A stretch of DNA of 46,219 bases, taken from Salisapilia sapeloensis (lineage: Eukaryota > Oomycota > Peronosporomycetes > Peronosporales > Salisapiliaceae). Position 1 is the first letter of the stretch. Every line of letters starts with the position of its first letter. The notes under the pieces are model-generated. The model saw nothing but the letters and a program-made list of their open reading frames with translations. It did not search any database and was not told the origin of the DNA. The translations under genes were made by a program, and so were the position numbers. Shown piece by piece: positions 1 through 10,116 of the stretch. The stretch lies in NCBI GenBank assembly GCA_023334545.1, contig JAADVB010000153.1:1-46219 (forward strand), written 5' to 3'.

Positions 1-534
1 CGGATCTCGGAGCCCACCCGGCAGGTAGATGTCAATGTCAGGGCAGTCCTGTATCGCATCGTACACGTCCACGTCGTTTCGATCCACCAATTTGTAAAGT
101 TCTGCTGATGTCGCATTGCCTTGGTACGCAAAGTCCCATGGAATTATACTATCCTTACGTTCTATGCAAATCTCATGGAGAAGACTTAAATGGAGAATGT
201 CCTGCTTAGAAACCGGATCGCTCCAACTCGATCTCAGGACGCTGGCCGGATAGAATGACTCGTCTTCGTCCGGCAAAGTTCCGAGATATTGCTTTAACAA
301 GATACCCGCTTGCTCATACTTTTCCGCATACTCCACTGGGAAGTTGTAGTCCCAATGGGAAGGTCGATCCTTTGGTCGCATATAGCCATCCTTGATCGGT
401 AGGGAGTTTTGCGTCGGACTTGGTGAAGGAGCTGGCTGTCTTTGTAGATACGACAGATCAAGAAAAAATATCAATGCACCAACTAAGCAAATGCTGATGA
501 GGAAAGCAAGCCGGTTGTTTAGCGTCCTGCTCAT
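1..534 (-). CDS. Type II membrane protein, N-terminal part (truncated by window edge)
   Basis: An open frame of 178 codons starts at the ATG complementary to 532-534 and runs off the left edge with no stop. The N-terminus is a short basic stretch (MSRTLNNR) followed by a hydrophobic segment at about residues 8-25, then a Pro/Ser-rich stem. This is the usual layout of a signal-anchored Golgi or ER type II protein such as a glycosyltransferase. The rest is soluble, rich in Asp and Trp, and includes a DVDVYDAIQDCPDIDIYLPGG stretch that I cannot assign to a family. The catalytic part, if any, lies outside the window. No intron is needed. Function is unknown; a glycosyltransferase is only a guess from topology. 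Confidence 0.6.
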   Translation of the reverse strand, partial: MSRTLNNRLAFLISICLVGALIFFLDLSYLQRQPAPSPSPTQNSLPIKDGYMRPKDRPSHWDYNFPVEYAEKYEQAGILLKQYLGTLPDEDESFYPASVLRSSWSDPVSKQDILHLSLLHEICIERKDSIIPWDFAYQGNATSAELYKLVDRNDVDVYDAIQDCPDIDIYLPGGLRDP

Positions 535-2220
535 ATTCGTCTGAATCGAAGCTATACAGTCGTCTGGACTAAAATACGAGGGTTGGCTTCATGTGTATCG
601 ACACCTGTGGAAGAAATTTCGTTGGCTTAAATTCATACCAGCTGATTATGGCATGTTACGACTTTTGATTTGAAGCTGATGTCGCGATTTGCATTCGTGT
701 AGAAAGCCAATGTTCATGCAGGGTCCATTGCGGCGAAGTATGCTATTAGAGCATAGAAGCAGAATTAATGGATTGATCACCTTGGATATATAATGACAAA
801 AGTAATATCTAGCCCAAAACTCGGTCAAATCTTTGATCTGGTAAGCTGGAAGAGTTTCAATTATACCAACTTGATCGCTGGCAACAAGACTTTAGACCTC
901 TAGAAACTGGATGGCTTGCCGTTTTAATAATGTACCGATAAATTCTATTGATATGCATAGACCTCACAGAAACTAAACTAGTCGGTATTTCTCAGTCCTG
1001 AAGTACTTGTGAGTAAATCAAGGAGAAAAGCAAGGCAAACTAGTCGAGGATGGAGAATACGTCCAAGAGGCTAGCTATAGTGTAATGAGGAATACAAAGT
1101 GGTGTGTGTATTAGGGAGAGTCAAAGTTTAAAGATCGCCCAGAAGTTACCAGTAGTTTACGTCCATGGTTATCTTGACCAGCCTGCAGAATTACAGGACT
1201 TTTCAGATTATCAACACCCAAAGTTTCTGTATCAGCTACCTCCAGAGGTAGCTGATACAGAGTATAGGACGAAAAATATAAGAATCGGACGACCAAAACA
1301 TCAGTGCTTTAGATATGGACTTATAATGCAATTTTTTGACAATTCTGGTACCCCTGATATGTGTGAAGCTGCTCGATTCTATTCTTTAAGCCTCTTTCAT
1401 CTCCCTCATTTTATTTTCTAGTTGATTCCATTTCTACTGAGACTTCTGATTGCCACTAGTTGTTTGCTGTTGTTTTAAATGATGGAGAGTACATGAAGCA
1501 TAACTAAGCAGAAAGCATCCTTATCGCTTGTTACTTTGTGGTGCATTATTTACTAAAATTTCTTACACATTCTCTATATACCAAACTAAATAGATGGCTC
1601 TCTTCTGCAGAAAGTTGTAGAACAATCCCTATGTAGATTGGTGGTTTTAATTGGCTTCCACGAGACCGTTCGAGCTATATACGTGACATCCTAGAGCTAC
1701 TTTTCATCCATCCATAACGATAGTCTTATAACTATTCTTTATATTAGGCCATAGGGCGTAGCCCACGATTGAACCTTCAAGACATGCTAATTGCTTTTAG
1801 TTTCGAAGGCATCACATGGGCAATCCTCCGGATCGCTTATGAGTGATCTCTATCATCATGAATACCGCTCAGTAGGCGTGTCTGTAAGAACTCCAAAGGG
1901 ATAACGTTATGTACTACTCCCTTTGTCATTAAACATATTATCTCTATCGCTTTTGTAATAGGTAAAGCTTTGTCCTTCATTATGCAACGCAAATGGTAGC
2001 AAGGCATGCGTAATTTCTACTATTAGCTCTCTTTGGCTGCAAAAAGAAAATATTTCAGCTTTAGAAGCGTCTTATGCGGACTAATGTATCATGTTTGGTT
2101 CCTCATTAAGGTCAAAATCTTAGATGTATACTTTCGAGACTAAGGTGAGCTATTCTTGTCAAAAAATTTCTCGCGATGAGCAGCGCGTTCGGTCATTCAC
2201 AGTGAAAGTGAAGCTATTCC
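535..2220. other. Gene-poor stretch, 1.7 kb
   Basis: No convincing coding region on either strand. The longest open frames are about 60-105 codons and lack recognisable domains. It is AT-richer than the flanking genes. It holds the 5' flank of the partial gene at the left edge, the 3' flank of the Kre6-like gene, and one near-perfect inverted repeat listed separately. Confidence 0.5.
1226..1261. repeat. Near-perfect inverted repeat (17-bp arms, 2-nt loop)
   Basis: Bases 1226-1242 (core CTGTATCAGCTACCTC) are followed by CA and then the exact reverse complement GAGGTAGCTGATACAG through 1261. The outermost T-A pair makes the stem 17 bp. The next outward pair could be a G-T wobble, after which symmetry is lost. 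It lies in the middle of a gene-poor stretch. It could be a cruciform, an RNA hairpin, or the fused ends of a small inverted-repeat element. Nothing nearby identifies which. Confidence 0.75.
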
Positions 2221-4440
2221 TCATGTCTCACTTTGCTTCCTCCTCAATTGACTAGCGCTGCCTTTGCTGCCAAATTCGATATTCGATCGCGGCATTAGGG
2301 CATTCTCTGTGAATGGACGAGCACCTTTCTTGCTCTCTGGGTTTGTCTTTTGTAGTTCGCGGTCCATTGTCAGCCTTCGTCTTTCCAGAACGATGAGAAG
2401 CGCAACAAAGAGGAGGGCACAGAAAGCTATTCCCCCCACAATGCCCGAAATAATGATGTTGGGTCCGTATTGAGCATCATCATCATCTCCGAAAATAGCA
2501 GTACTGCATCGAGGTCCGCCCCACGTAGCCGGCGAGAAGCAGTAGCATCGATTGTTATCGCCACATCGCCCTGTATTAATGGCAGTGTTTCCAACAGTCC
2601 CTGCAGAGCAATCTCGATCACTACGACACGAGGCTCCACCAGTTACCTCTACCCACTTGTTGTCAATATCCTCGTATTCACTAATGTGCCCATCGATCCA
2701 TTCCTTCGTTGGGTGCGTAGATGGATCGCATCCAATGGACATATCTGAGTCGAAGCTTACGTCTTGGTAGAGTCGAATGTAGTCGACCTGCATGTACATA
2801 GGGAAGGAGTCACAAATCCGATTTGTTTGCTCATCCTTTCGATCTCCCCAACATTCATCACCCGCATTCGGTGGCGTTGCACCCCAGCTCGTGGCAAGCG
2901 CAACATTCAAAATCATATACATCGGTTCCTCAGGGAAAACCTTCTTTGGGTTGCTCTTGTCATGGCCTTCCGGTACATTGATAATGGAGCTTGCAGGTAT
3001 TTCAAAAAGTACTTGGCCATCAGCTTGCCAGCGCACCCATCCGTTGTCACCAGTCACCCACTCGAGCTGGTAATCGATAAATCCTGTGTATGTCTTCAAT
3101 GGAACTTCTGTGTTTGCTGATATAGCGTCCATTTGATAGCTGAACGGTTTCATCGTGCTCGTCGTCGCATTTCCTGTTTTTCTCGGGTCTGAACACCGCT
3201 TATCTGTGTTGTCCGGATCGCAAAGAAAAGCACCCATATAGGCGTTAATCTTGGGCATACAACCGCCGTTGTAATTAATGCCCCAGTGGTGGTCTCCATT
3301 ACCATCAATGAGACCAAGGTCCGAGTTGCCATCGTAGCTACCTGGGCAAGTATTGACGCCTTCGCATGTGTTGCTCACGATACCTCGAGACACACTTTTG
3401 TTTACAGCTTTAAAGTTTTGTTTGATCGATGAGTCAGCAGCGCACCACCCATTCGGTGCATAACGCAGGCCCTGGTACCATGATTTATGTCCTCGAGCTT
3501 CGTATACCTTGGTTGGGACATTTAGGAAGTTTGCTCCTTCTGTGGTACAGTCTCCGCCGTAAATACAATAACTATTTGAGTCGTTTGTGGCTTCTATCAG
3601 TCGATAGTCCTTTGGCATACCAGGAGCTATTTGAATAGAAGTAGAGAGAGCGGTACCTCCGCCTTCCAGTAGATCAATTTCCACTGCTCCTCTCCCTTGG
3701 TTCGGATTTAAGCCGTATCCAGGATTATCATCGCATGCACTGATTCTTTGGTTTGGCGCATACTCGTCATCGCATTCGTTGTAGCTCCATGGCCACATAC
3801 GGTTTGTACTACCGGTGAAAAGAGCTCGACCAAGGTTGCCCATAAGCCAGATGCCAGGCCATGTTGGATAGTAAGCGATTTCTTCGACTCGTGAATACTC
3901 ACTTCCATTCACCACGTCAGGGTTCTTACTAGCACTAGAGACAGCCCCAGGCAGTTTCGCTCGGACTTCCATCCTTCCGCCCTGGAAACAAAACTTGTTC
4001 CAGGATTGGACCATACCACTGCGGTAGTACATGGAATGGGTTTCATAGCCTGGCGGATTAGCGTACCCGTTATAGACATCAAAGGTAATATTCACGTCAT
4101 TGCGAATCTCAATTTGGAAGACGCCGGTTTTGTCGTCGTCATCGAGTGTCACAGTGGAAGTCATGTTCGGCGAGTAGTACTCCAGAGCGGCATTGACACC
4201 ATCCGCCAAGTCCAGCGCAGTCCAAAGGTGATCATCACCAGCAACGAACGATCGATTGGGTGTATTAAATTCGTCGCTCATCACGAGCTCCCAGACGTCA
4301 CCGCGCGACGTCGTTACTGTCTGTCGATCCGCTGGGGTGTCGATGTCGACCCAAGGTCGGACACCAGAAGCGGCTTTAAAGTTCGTGTCTCCGACCACGA
4401 GATGTAGAAATGGCGCAGCGATGAGTGGTGAAAGCCTCAT
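2221..4440 (-). CDS. Kre6/Skn1-like GH16 beta-glucan synthesis-associated protein
   Basis: The protein is 739 residues from the chosen ATG at 4440. An ATG 201 bases further upstream also keeps the frame open. The shorter form starts with a plausible signal peptide (MRLSPLIAAPFLHLVVG) and has an Initiator-like site about 45 bases upstream, so I prefer it. The body is a Kre6/Skn1 (SKN1 family, GH16 fold) domain over roughly residues 50-610, with the GH16 catalytic pattern E-I-D-L-L-E at about 254-259. A Cys-rich EGF-like segment follows at about 608-653, then one transmembrane helix at about 661-684 and a basic tail of some 55 residues. Kre6-family proteins act in beta-1,6-glucan assembly in the secretory pathway; oomycete walls contain such glucan. 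Yeast Kre6/Skn1 are N-terminally anchored, so the C-terminal anchor here is different. Confidence 0.88.
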   Translation of the reverse strand: MRLSPLIAAPFLHLVVGDTNFKAASGVRPWVDIDTPADRQTVTTSRGDVWELVMSDEFNTPNRSFVAGDDHLWTALDLADGVNAALEYYSPNMTSTVTLDDDDKTGVFQIEIRNDVNITFDVYNGYANPPGYETHSMYYRSGMVQSWNKFCFQGGRMEVRAKLPGAVSSASKNPDVVNGSEYSRVEEIAYYPTWPGIWLMGNLGRALFTGSTNRMWPWSYNECDDEYAPNQRISACDDNPGYGLNPNQGRGAVEIDLLEGGGTALSTSIQIAPGMPKDYRLIEATNDSNSYCIYGGDCTTEGANFLNVPTKVYEARGHKSWYQGLRYAPNGWCAADSSIKQNFKAVNKSVSRGIVSNTCEGVNTCPGSYDGNSDLGLIDGNGDHHWGINYNGGCMPKINAYMGAFLCDPDNTDKRCSDPRKTGNATTSTMKPFSYQMDAISANTEVPLKTYTGFIDYQLEWVTGDNGWVRWQADGQVLFEIPASSIINVPEGHDKSNPKKVFPEEPMYMILNVALATSWGATPPNAGDECWGDRKDEQTNRICDSFPMYMQVDYIRLYQDVSFDSDMSIGCDPSTHPTKEWIDGHISEYEDIDNKWVEVTGGASCRSDRDCSAGTVGNTAINTGRCGDNNRCYCFSPATWGGPRCSTAIFGDDDDAQYGPNIIISGIVGGIAFCALLFVALLIVLERRRLTMDRELQKTNPESKKGARPFTENALMPRSNIEFGSKGSASQLRRKQSET

Positions 4441-4482
4441 CCTTTCGTCACGCAGGTACCAGAGACGAAGTGAAGAACTGAA

Positions 4483-4496
4483 AAACTGAAGAATGG
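4483..4496 (-). promoter_or_regulatory. Initiator-like core promoter element of the Kre6-like gene
   Basis: On the minus strand this reads CCATTCTTCAGTTT, 12 of 14 matches to the oomycete Initiator TCATTYYNCAWTTT. It ends 43 bases before the ATG at 4440. That spacing supports transcription starting here and translation at 4440 rather than 4641. The match is seen in the sequence; its function is inferred. Confidence 0.45.
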
Positions 4497-6279
4497 TGTA
4501 GTAAGATTTTGATGGACACCCCGTCAGTGTGATAGACATCTGTTGGTGAGACGGGCAAGATACCAACAGGGCAACCGGACCGATGATAGCGTCAATAAAA
4601 TGCATAGATAGCGAGATCAAAAACCAGGTTCTATCTAACATTGCAGGCCTACTTGATTAAATCTGGCATGCATGGCAAAGAAGGCTAGCAAAGAACGAAT
4701 GCTCTTGCATATAAAAGAGGCTTTGCTGCGTCGAGATCGCCCTACCCATTACACACGAGAGTTTATTGTGATCGTAGTACAATCGTGTGATTTCTCCAAT
4801 CGAAGCGCATACTGAACGGCAGATTATGGTCCTGGGTTCGGTCTTTCTTCTGAAGACATCGCGATAAAGTATCTGTTGGTCGCGAAAGCCTCCAGTATCG
4901 AATAAACCTTCCCTTCTGCTTACACAAGATTAGCAAAGAAGCATGTTTACCAAGATAAGACTGTCTTGACCACTGAAATGAGCGAAGTGTGCATGCAGTT
5001 CCATATAAAATCTATCTTGGAAACTATCCACTGCATATTCCTGTCCAATCTGTCCTACACCTGATAGTACTGGCATCCCCAACGCAAGTTTAAACGCATG
5101 GATGTGTGCCTAGTAAAGATGTAATGTATGGAGAAGTCGAAATTGCTTTAGATTGAATGATTTCAGGATGGAGCCGTCGTGAGTCCAATTTGCTATACCA
5201 AAGTTTCCATAGAGTTATACCGATCGATCGACGATTCCGAACTGATGATATGCTATGCCATGCTAGGGAGATTCCTCTTCAGGATAGCAAATGCATCGTT
5301 CTCGGATGCTCACAAGAAAGCTTTGCCTATATTTTCGAGTTTCTATGCATTTGAACGTCCTTTGCGCAATGTACAAGTACGAAGACGCATGGCAAGGGAA
5401 GAGCTGCATAAAACAAATAAGACCAAACGGGTAACTGCGATGTTTCGTACTCCTCAAGCCAGCTGCTTTGTACCTGCTTGCTGCATGAACAACGTCTACA
5501 TGCACCCACTCTTGGTAGGTAACCCATCGACGACTTGATCAGTAGCTTTGGATTGATGCCACAAATGACAATTAGCATTCACGCATCATCTTCGTTATCG
5601 GAGAACACAGTCAAGCAATATACAGCTATCATTGTCTTCGAGCAGTTCCGCTCATCCAAACTAGTAGATCTGACTTCCAAACCGTTATCGCCTCAATTGG
5701 AGCCACCGATGTGAATAACATAAGCGATGTGTTACTGCCCATGAGACTGATCTGCCATAGGATCTTATACGAGCCGCATGCGAGTATAAAAGTATTGGAT
5801 AAAATCGAAGAGCCGACGCCAATTCATTGCACATCGATTTTGTAATGTAAGATTAGGTACTGCTCACACTAGGCTTCACTCAAATAGAAAAGCAGAGCGA
5901 ATTTACAAGTCACATGCTACCCGCGATAGCTTTAGCAGTCGTCCAAAACAACTCACAAGACACCGCTTTCCATGTACAGCTACACTACGCTAGGTTTCCA
6001 ACGATAGCAACTTCTACGCAATTGTCAAGTTCATTGACTCCAGTCAAAGTGTACCTAAATGCCACCAGCTCCAATCATCCGAACGACTGGACGACCATCT
6101 TCAATGCTCGATTACTTGACCTCTACTCAGACCCGCACGGAAACCGGCTGAAAGGTTCTTTCCGGCCATCATCATTCCGTCAACAGTGAGTTAGGCGGAC
6201 TGAGTGATTTTCCTGCGCACTTAACCATGGCGCCACCAGTCAGCCAGTCAGAGTGATGGTCTTGCACATCCTGTCGTTA
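4497..6279. other. Intergenic region with no supported gene
   Basis: About 1.8 kb between divergently transcribed genes. Open frames of 119 codons (5179-5538, +) and 91 codons (5914-6189, +) show no domain, no signal peptide and no splice partners that make sense. The 3' part must carry the promoter and 5' UTR of the ABC transporter. I see no RNA gene or transposon in it. Confidence 0.5.
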
Positions 6280-6295
6280 GCTCATACTCCAATTA
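6280..6295 (+). promoter_or_regulatory. Initiator-like element of the ABC transporter gene
   Basis: GCTCATACTCCAATTA matches the extended oomycete Initiator GCTCATTYYNCAWTTT at 14 of 16 positions. It ends 15 bases before the ATG at 6311, which would give a very short 5' UTR. Confidence 0.4.
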
Positions 6296-6310
6296 CCTCC
6301 CGACGTCTCA

Positions 6311-9300
6311 ATGGACGGACTCGCGTCTACTCGCCCAGACAAGCGGGACTATGCGACCATTGACCAAGGAGAGGTGCACACAGCTCAGCCGCATCCGGAT
6401 GACGTATCCTGGTTCTCCTTCCTCACCTTTACGTTTGCCAATCCGGTCATGTCTCTCGGGAACAAGCGTCAGTTGGATGACGACGATCTGTTTCCTTTGC
6501 CAGCAAAGTATGAGACCGCTGCTGCCTTTGCGGACTTTGAGCCGAACTTTAAGAAGACCAATGGGTCTATCGTTCGTGCCTCCCTTCGCACGTACGGATG
6601 GACTTTGATGTGGTGTGGACTGGCGGAAGGACTAAAGGCAGCTTGCTCTATCCTATCTCCAGCAGTGCTTCACCACGTTGTCGATGCACTTAGCCATGAA
6701 GAAGTCGACATGGTAGACTTAAGCATTTGGCTCGGTCTGTTCTTTGCTGTACGAATAATCAACGCCATCACGTTTTCTCAAATGCTCTACTACGTCGAGC
6801 TAGTGGCACTGCATCTCATGGTTTCCATCCGTACGTTGCTCATGCGCAAGTCAATGCGTCGTAGCGTCCAGAGCAAGAATGATAAGGAATCGATCGACAC
6901 GGCCAACTTGTTCACGTCCGACGTCGACAACGTCCTCATGGCTGCGTTCACGATCAACAACGCCTGGATCATGCCGATCCAGATCACTGCAGTCATCATC
7001 ATGCTCTACTATGTCATCGACCTCGCTGCCTTTGCTGGGCTAGGAATCATCCTAGTGTCCATGCTGGCTAGCTATCTAATCGCAATGGCGAGTGGATCGA
7101 CCATGGAAGAAGTCATGAAGCGAAAGGATGATCGGATGAGAGTCGTGAAGGAGATCTTTGGCGCCATCCAAATCGTCAAGCTCAACGCATGGGAAGGCAA
7201 GTTCAAAGAAAAACTCATGCAAGCACGTGCAGTGGAGTTGCAACAAGTCGCCAAGTTCATGTACCTCGGCGCTTTGAACATTTTCGTGCTCTGGGGATCT
7301 CCTCTCTTCGTCTCCATTGCCTCCTTCTCCGTCTACTCACTCGTGCTGAACTATACCTTGACTCCAGCGAAAGTCTTCACTGCCATAGCTCTCTTCAGTG
7401 CCATCCAAGAGTCGCTACGTGGCCTCCCGTCGACCATCCAACAGATCATCCAAGCCAAAGTGTCCATCGATCGATTTACGAGGTACTTTAACCTGGACGA
7501 AATCGACATGTCAAACGTCACAAAGGAAGACTCGAGCCAGCCAGAGGACGTGGCGATCTCTGTGGAAGACGCAACTTTCGCCTGGGAAACCGACAAACCG
7601 CTGCTGTCGAATGTGAACATGCAGGTGAAGAAAGGTGATCTAGTCGTCATTCATGGCTCGGTCGGAGCTGGCAAGTCGTCCTTGTGCAGCGCTCTCTTGG
7701 GTGAGATGCACAAACTATCGGGAAAAGTATTTGTTCGAGGCAATGTCGCGTACTACTCCCAAGAAGCTTGGATCCAGAACATGAGTGTCAAGGACAACAT
7801 CCTCTTCGGTCTTCCATTTGATGAAGAAAAATATAACAAGGTCCTAGGTGCTTGCGGTCTCATCGCTGATCTGAATCAACTCCCGGCTGGAGACGCAACT
7901 GAGATCGGACAGAAGGGTGTGAATCTCTCTGGCGGACAGAAAGCCAGAGTCAGTCTCGCGAGAGCTTGCTATGCCGACGCAGACGTCATCATCCTTGACA
8001 CGCCGCTGGCGGCCGTCGATGCCGTCGTCCAACAGCACATCTTCCGGAAATGCATCTGCAACTTGCTGGAGAGCAAGACAGTGGTCCTCGTGACCCACAG
8101 CCAGGACGTCATCGAGTCGAGCGCATCGAACTACAAGATCTTGGTCGATGGGAAAGGAGTGCACGGCGAACGACACGACCGCACGAGCTCTCGTAGGGAG
8201 CTCGCAGGCATATCCAAGGAAGATGCAGTGACATCCAACGTCCCGTCTTCCATCAGTGGGAAGCTTGTGCTAGATGAAGAGCGCGAAGAAGGACGTGTAT
8301 CCGCCAGTGTCTTCAAAAAGTACTTTGACGCGATCGGAGGCATCCGTGTCTGCATCTTCCTCCTCGTCGTCCAAGCTTTATGGCAGGCCTTCAAGATCTC
8401 TAGTGACATTTGGATCAGTTGGTGGACGGATGGAAAGCTACCTCTTGACACGCGAGACAGCGTCGTCTACAACATGCGCGTGTATGCTCTTCTTGGCCTT
8501 GGTAGTGCCGTCATGGTCGGTTTGCGTACAATGACCATCGCCGTCGCAGGTCTGCGTGCATCGAAATACGTCTTCGAAGCCATGACCAGCGCCTTGCTAT
8601 CCTCCCCCTTGCGCTTCTTCGATGCCAACCCCATCGGACGTATCGTGAACAGATACGCAGACGACATCTCCAAGGTCGACTTTGACATCCCCTTTGCCTT
8701 TGGTACGCTCTTGGCAATGTGCTTCATCGTCATCTGCCAACTCAGCACCGCCATATACATGGTCGACTTCCTCGGCTTCTTCATCATCCCGCTCGTCTAC
8801 TTTTACATCAAGATGGCCAACTTTTACCTCGCACCGGCACGAGAGGTCGCTCGACTGTGGCGAACGTCCTTGTCTCCAGCGCTGAACTATACGACGCAGG
8901 CCGAGGAAGGTGTTACGGTCATTCGAGCCTTTGGACAAGACACGATCGAACGTACGGTCCTCGAGGCCAATAGTCGACTGGACAAGACCACACGGGTCTG
9001 GTTTGGCGAAACGGTGCTGCGTTCATGGTTCGCTCTCCGGATGCAGCTTATTGGATGCGCCGTGATCATCGGCATCGTGTCGTCGCTCTTGTACTTGCAC
9101 TCTATGCTGTCGCCTGGTATCGTCGGACTTGCATTCACATACGCGCTGACGGTCGATGGTGAACTTGCCAGTATTGTAGATGTGTGGGTGTGGATGGAGA
9201 CGTCCATGGTCAGTCCAGAGCGTATCCTCGAGTACGCTTCTCTCCCGTCGGAAGGATCGTCCAAGCCACTCGTGCTCGAGCCTTCTCCAGAGTGGCCGAC

Positions 9301-10045
9301 GCAAGGCACGGTCGACTTCGAGGATGTCATGTTCAGCTACAAGGAGGACGGACCGCGTGTCTTGAAAGGATTGTCGTTCAGCATACAGCACAACGAAAAG
9401 ATCGGGATCGTCGGTCGCACAGGAGCTGGTAAGAGCAGTCTCACCATGGCACTCTTCCGTATCAATGAGCTCATCTCTGGCCGCATCGTGATCGACGGCA
9501 AGGACATTTCGACTCTGCCATTACAAACACTTCGGTCCAACATCTCGATCATCCCGCAGAATCCTGTGCTGTTCAAGGGAACTCTCAAGGCCTACATTGA
9601 TCCTTTTGACGAGTACTCGGAAGAAGAGATCTGGTCGGCTATGGACAAGGTCGAGATGGGCGGCAAGATTCGTCAGTTGGAAGGACAGCTAGAGTTCGAG
9701 CTGAGCGAGAATGGCGAGAACTTTAGTGTCGGTGAACGGCAGATGCTGTGTATGGCGAGAGCCTTGTTGACCAAGAGCAAGATCATCGTCATGGACGAAG
9801 CGACGGCGGCTATCGATCGCGAGACGGAGCGCAAGCTACAAGAGATGGTCGAGCGAGACTTTGAAGACGCGACGGTACTGACGATCGCCCATCGTCTTTC
9901 CACGGTGATCGACTGCGACCGTATTCTCGTCATGAGCGACGGTCGGATGCTCGAATTCGACTCGCCGAAGAACTTGGCCAAGGACGAAAGTGGAGCCTTT
10001 TACCAACTAGCCAAGGAAGGTGGTGTGCTAGACAAACTGCTGTAG
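6311..10045 (+). CDS. ABCC/MRP-type ABC transporter, full-size without TMD0
   Basis: A 1244-residue protein in one exon with the order TMD1-NBD1-TMD2-NBD2. TMD1 lies at roughly 90-380. NBD1 has Walker A GSVGAGKSS (K455), signature LSGGQ (539-543) and Walker B ending at D563. TMD2 is at roughly 670-960. NBD2 has Walker A GRTGAGKSS (K1041), signature FSVGERQ (near 1138), Walker B with catalytic E1163, and an H-loop in IAHRLS. The N-terminal LSWFSFLTFTFANP-like start and the NBD2 signature are typical of ABCC proteins, which export glutathione and other organic-anion conjugates. The extra TMD0 of ABCC1 is absent, so this is a short MRP. In NBD1 the residue after the Walker B Asp is Thr564 where a Glu or Asp is expected. 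The substrate cannot be read from sequence. It ends 71 bases from the convergent secreted-protein gene. Confidence 0.95.
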   Translation: MDGLASTRPDKRDYATIDQGEVHTAQPHPDDVSWFSFLTFTFANPVMSLGNKRQLDDDDLFPLPAKYETAAAFADFEPNFKKTNGSIVRASLRTYGWTLMWCGLAEGLKAACSILSPAVLHHVVDALSHEEVDMVDLSIWLGLFFAVRIINAITFSQMLYYVELVALHLMVSIRTLLMRKSMRRSVQSKNDKESIDTANLFTSDVDNVLMAAFTINNAWIMPIQITAVIIMLYYVIDLAAFAGLGIILVSMLASYLIAMASGSTMEEVMKRKDDRMRVVKEIFGAIQIVKLNAWEGKFKEKLMQARAVELQQVAKFMYLGALNIFVLWGSPLFVSIASFSVYSLVLNYTLTPAKVFTAIALFSAIQESLRGLPSTIQQIIQAKVSIDRFTRYFNLDEIDMSNVTKEDSSQPEDVAISVEDATFAWETDKPLLSNVNMQVKKGDLVVIHGSVGAGKSSLCSALLGEMHKLSGKVFVRGNVAYYSQEAWIQNMSVKDNILFGLPFDEEKYNKVLGACGLIADLNQLPAGDATEIGQKGVNLSGGQKARVSLARACYADADVIILDTPLAAVDAVVQQHIFRKCICNLLESKTVVLVTHSQDVIESSASNYKILVDGKGVHGERHDRTSSRRELAGISKEDAVTSNVPSSISGKLVLDEEREEGRVSASVFKKYFDAIGGIRVCIFLLVVQALWQAFKISSDIWISWWTDGKLPLDTRDSVVYNMRVYALLGLGSAVMVGLRTMTIAVAGLRASKYVFEAMTSALLSSPLRFFDANPIGRIVNRYADDISKVDFDIPFAFGTLLAMCFIVICQLSTAIYMVDFLGFFIIPLVYFYIKMANFYLAPAREVARLWRTSLSPALNYTTQAEEGVTVIRAFGQDTIERTVLEANSRLDKTTRVWFGETVLRSWFALRMQLIGCAVIIGIVSSLLYLHSMLSPGIVGLAFTYALTVDGELASIVDVWVWMETSMVSPERILEYASLPSEGSSKPLVLEPSPEWPTQGTVDFEDVMFSYKEDGPRVLKGLSFSIQHNEKIGIVGRTGAGKSSLTMALFRINELISGRIVIDGKDISTLPLQTLRSNISIIPQNPVLFKGTLKAYIDPFDEYSEEEIWSAMDKVEMGGKIRQLEGQLEFELSENGENFSVGERQMLCMARALLTKSKIIVMDEATAAIDRETERKLQEMVERDFEDATVLTIAHRLSTVIDCDRILVMSDGRMLEFDSPKNLAKDESGAFYQLAKEGGVLDKLL

Positions 10046-10116
10046 GACTTGATACGAATAAAACAACTCTCTGCATTAAGACTACTACATGTTACGACGG
10101 AAATGAGCATACTTGG

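Noticed and set aside
4441-4641. 67-residue N-terminal extension of the Kre6-like protein
   Set aside because: It would bury the signal peptide, and an Initiator-like site lies inside it, so it is more likely 5' UTR and promoter.
5179-5538. 119-codon plus-strand frame
   Set aside because: No domain, signal peptide or splice partner; overlapping frames on both strands are equally open here.
5914-6189. 91-codon plus-strand frame upstream of the ABC transporter
   Set aside because: It probably lies in promoter or 5' UTR; no sign of joining to the transporter, which is complete without it.
8597-8938. 113-codon Asp/Glu/Val-rich minus frame in the ABC transporter
   Set aside because: Antisense shadow of the second transmembrane domain.
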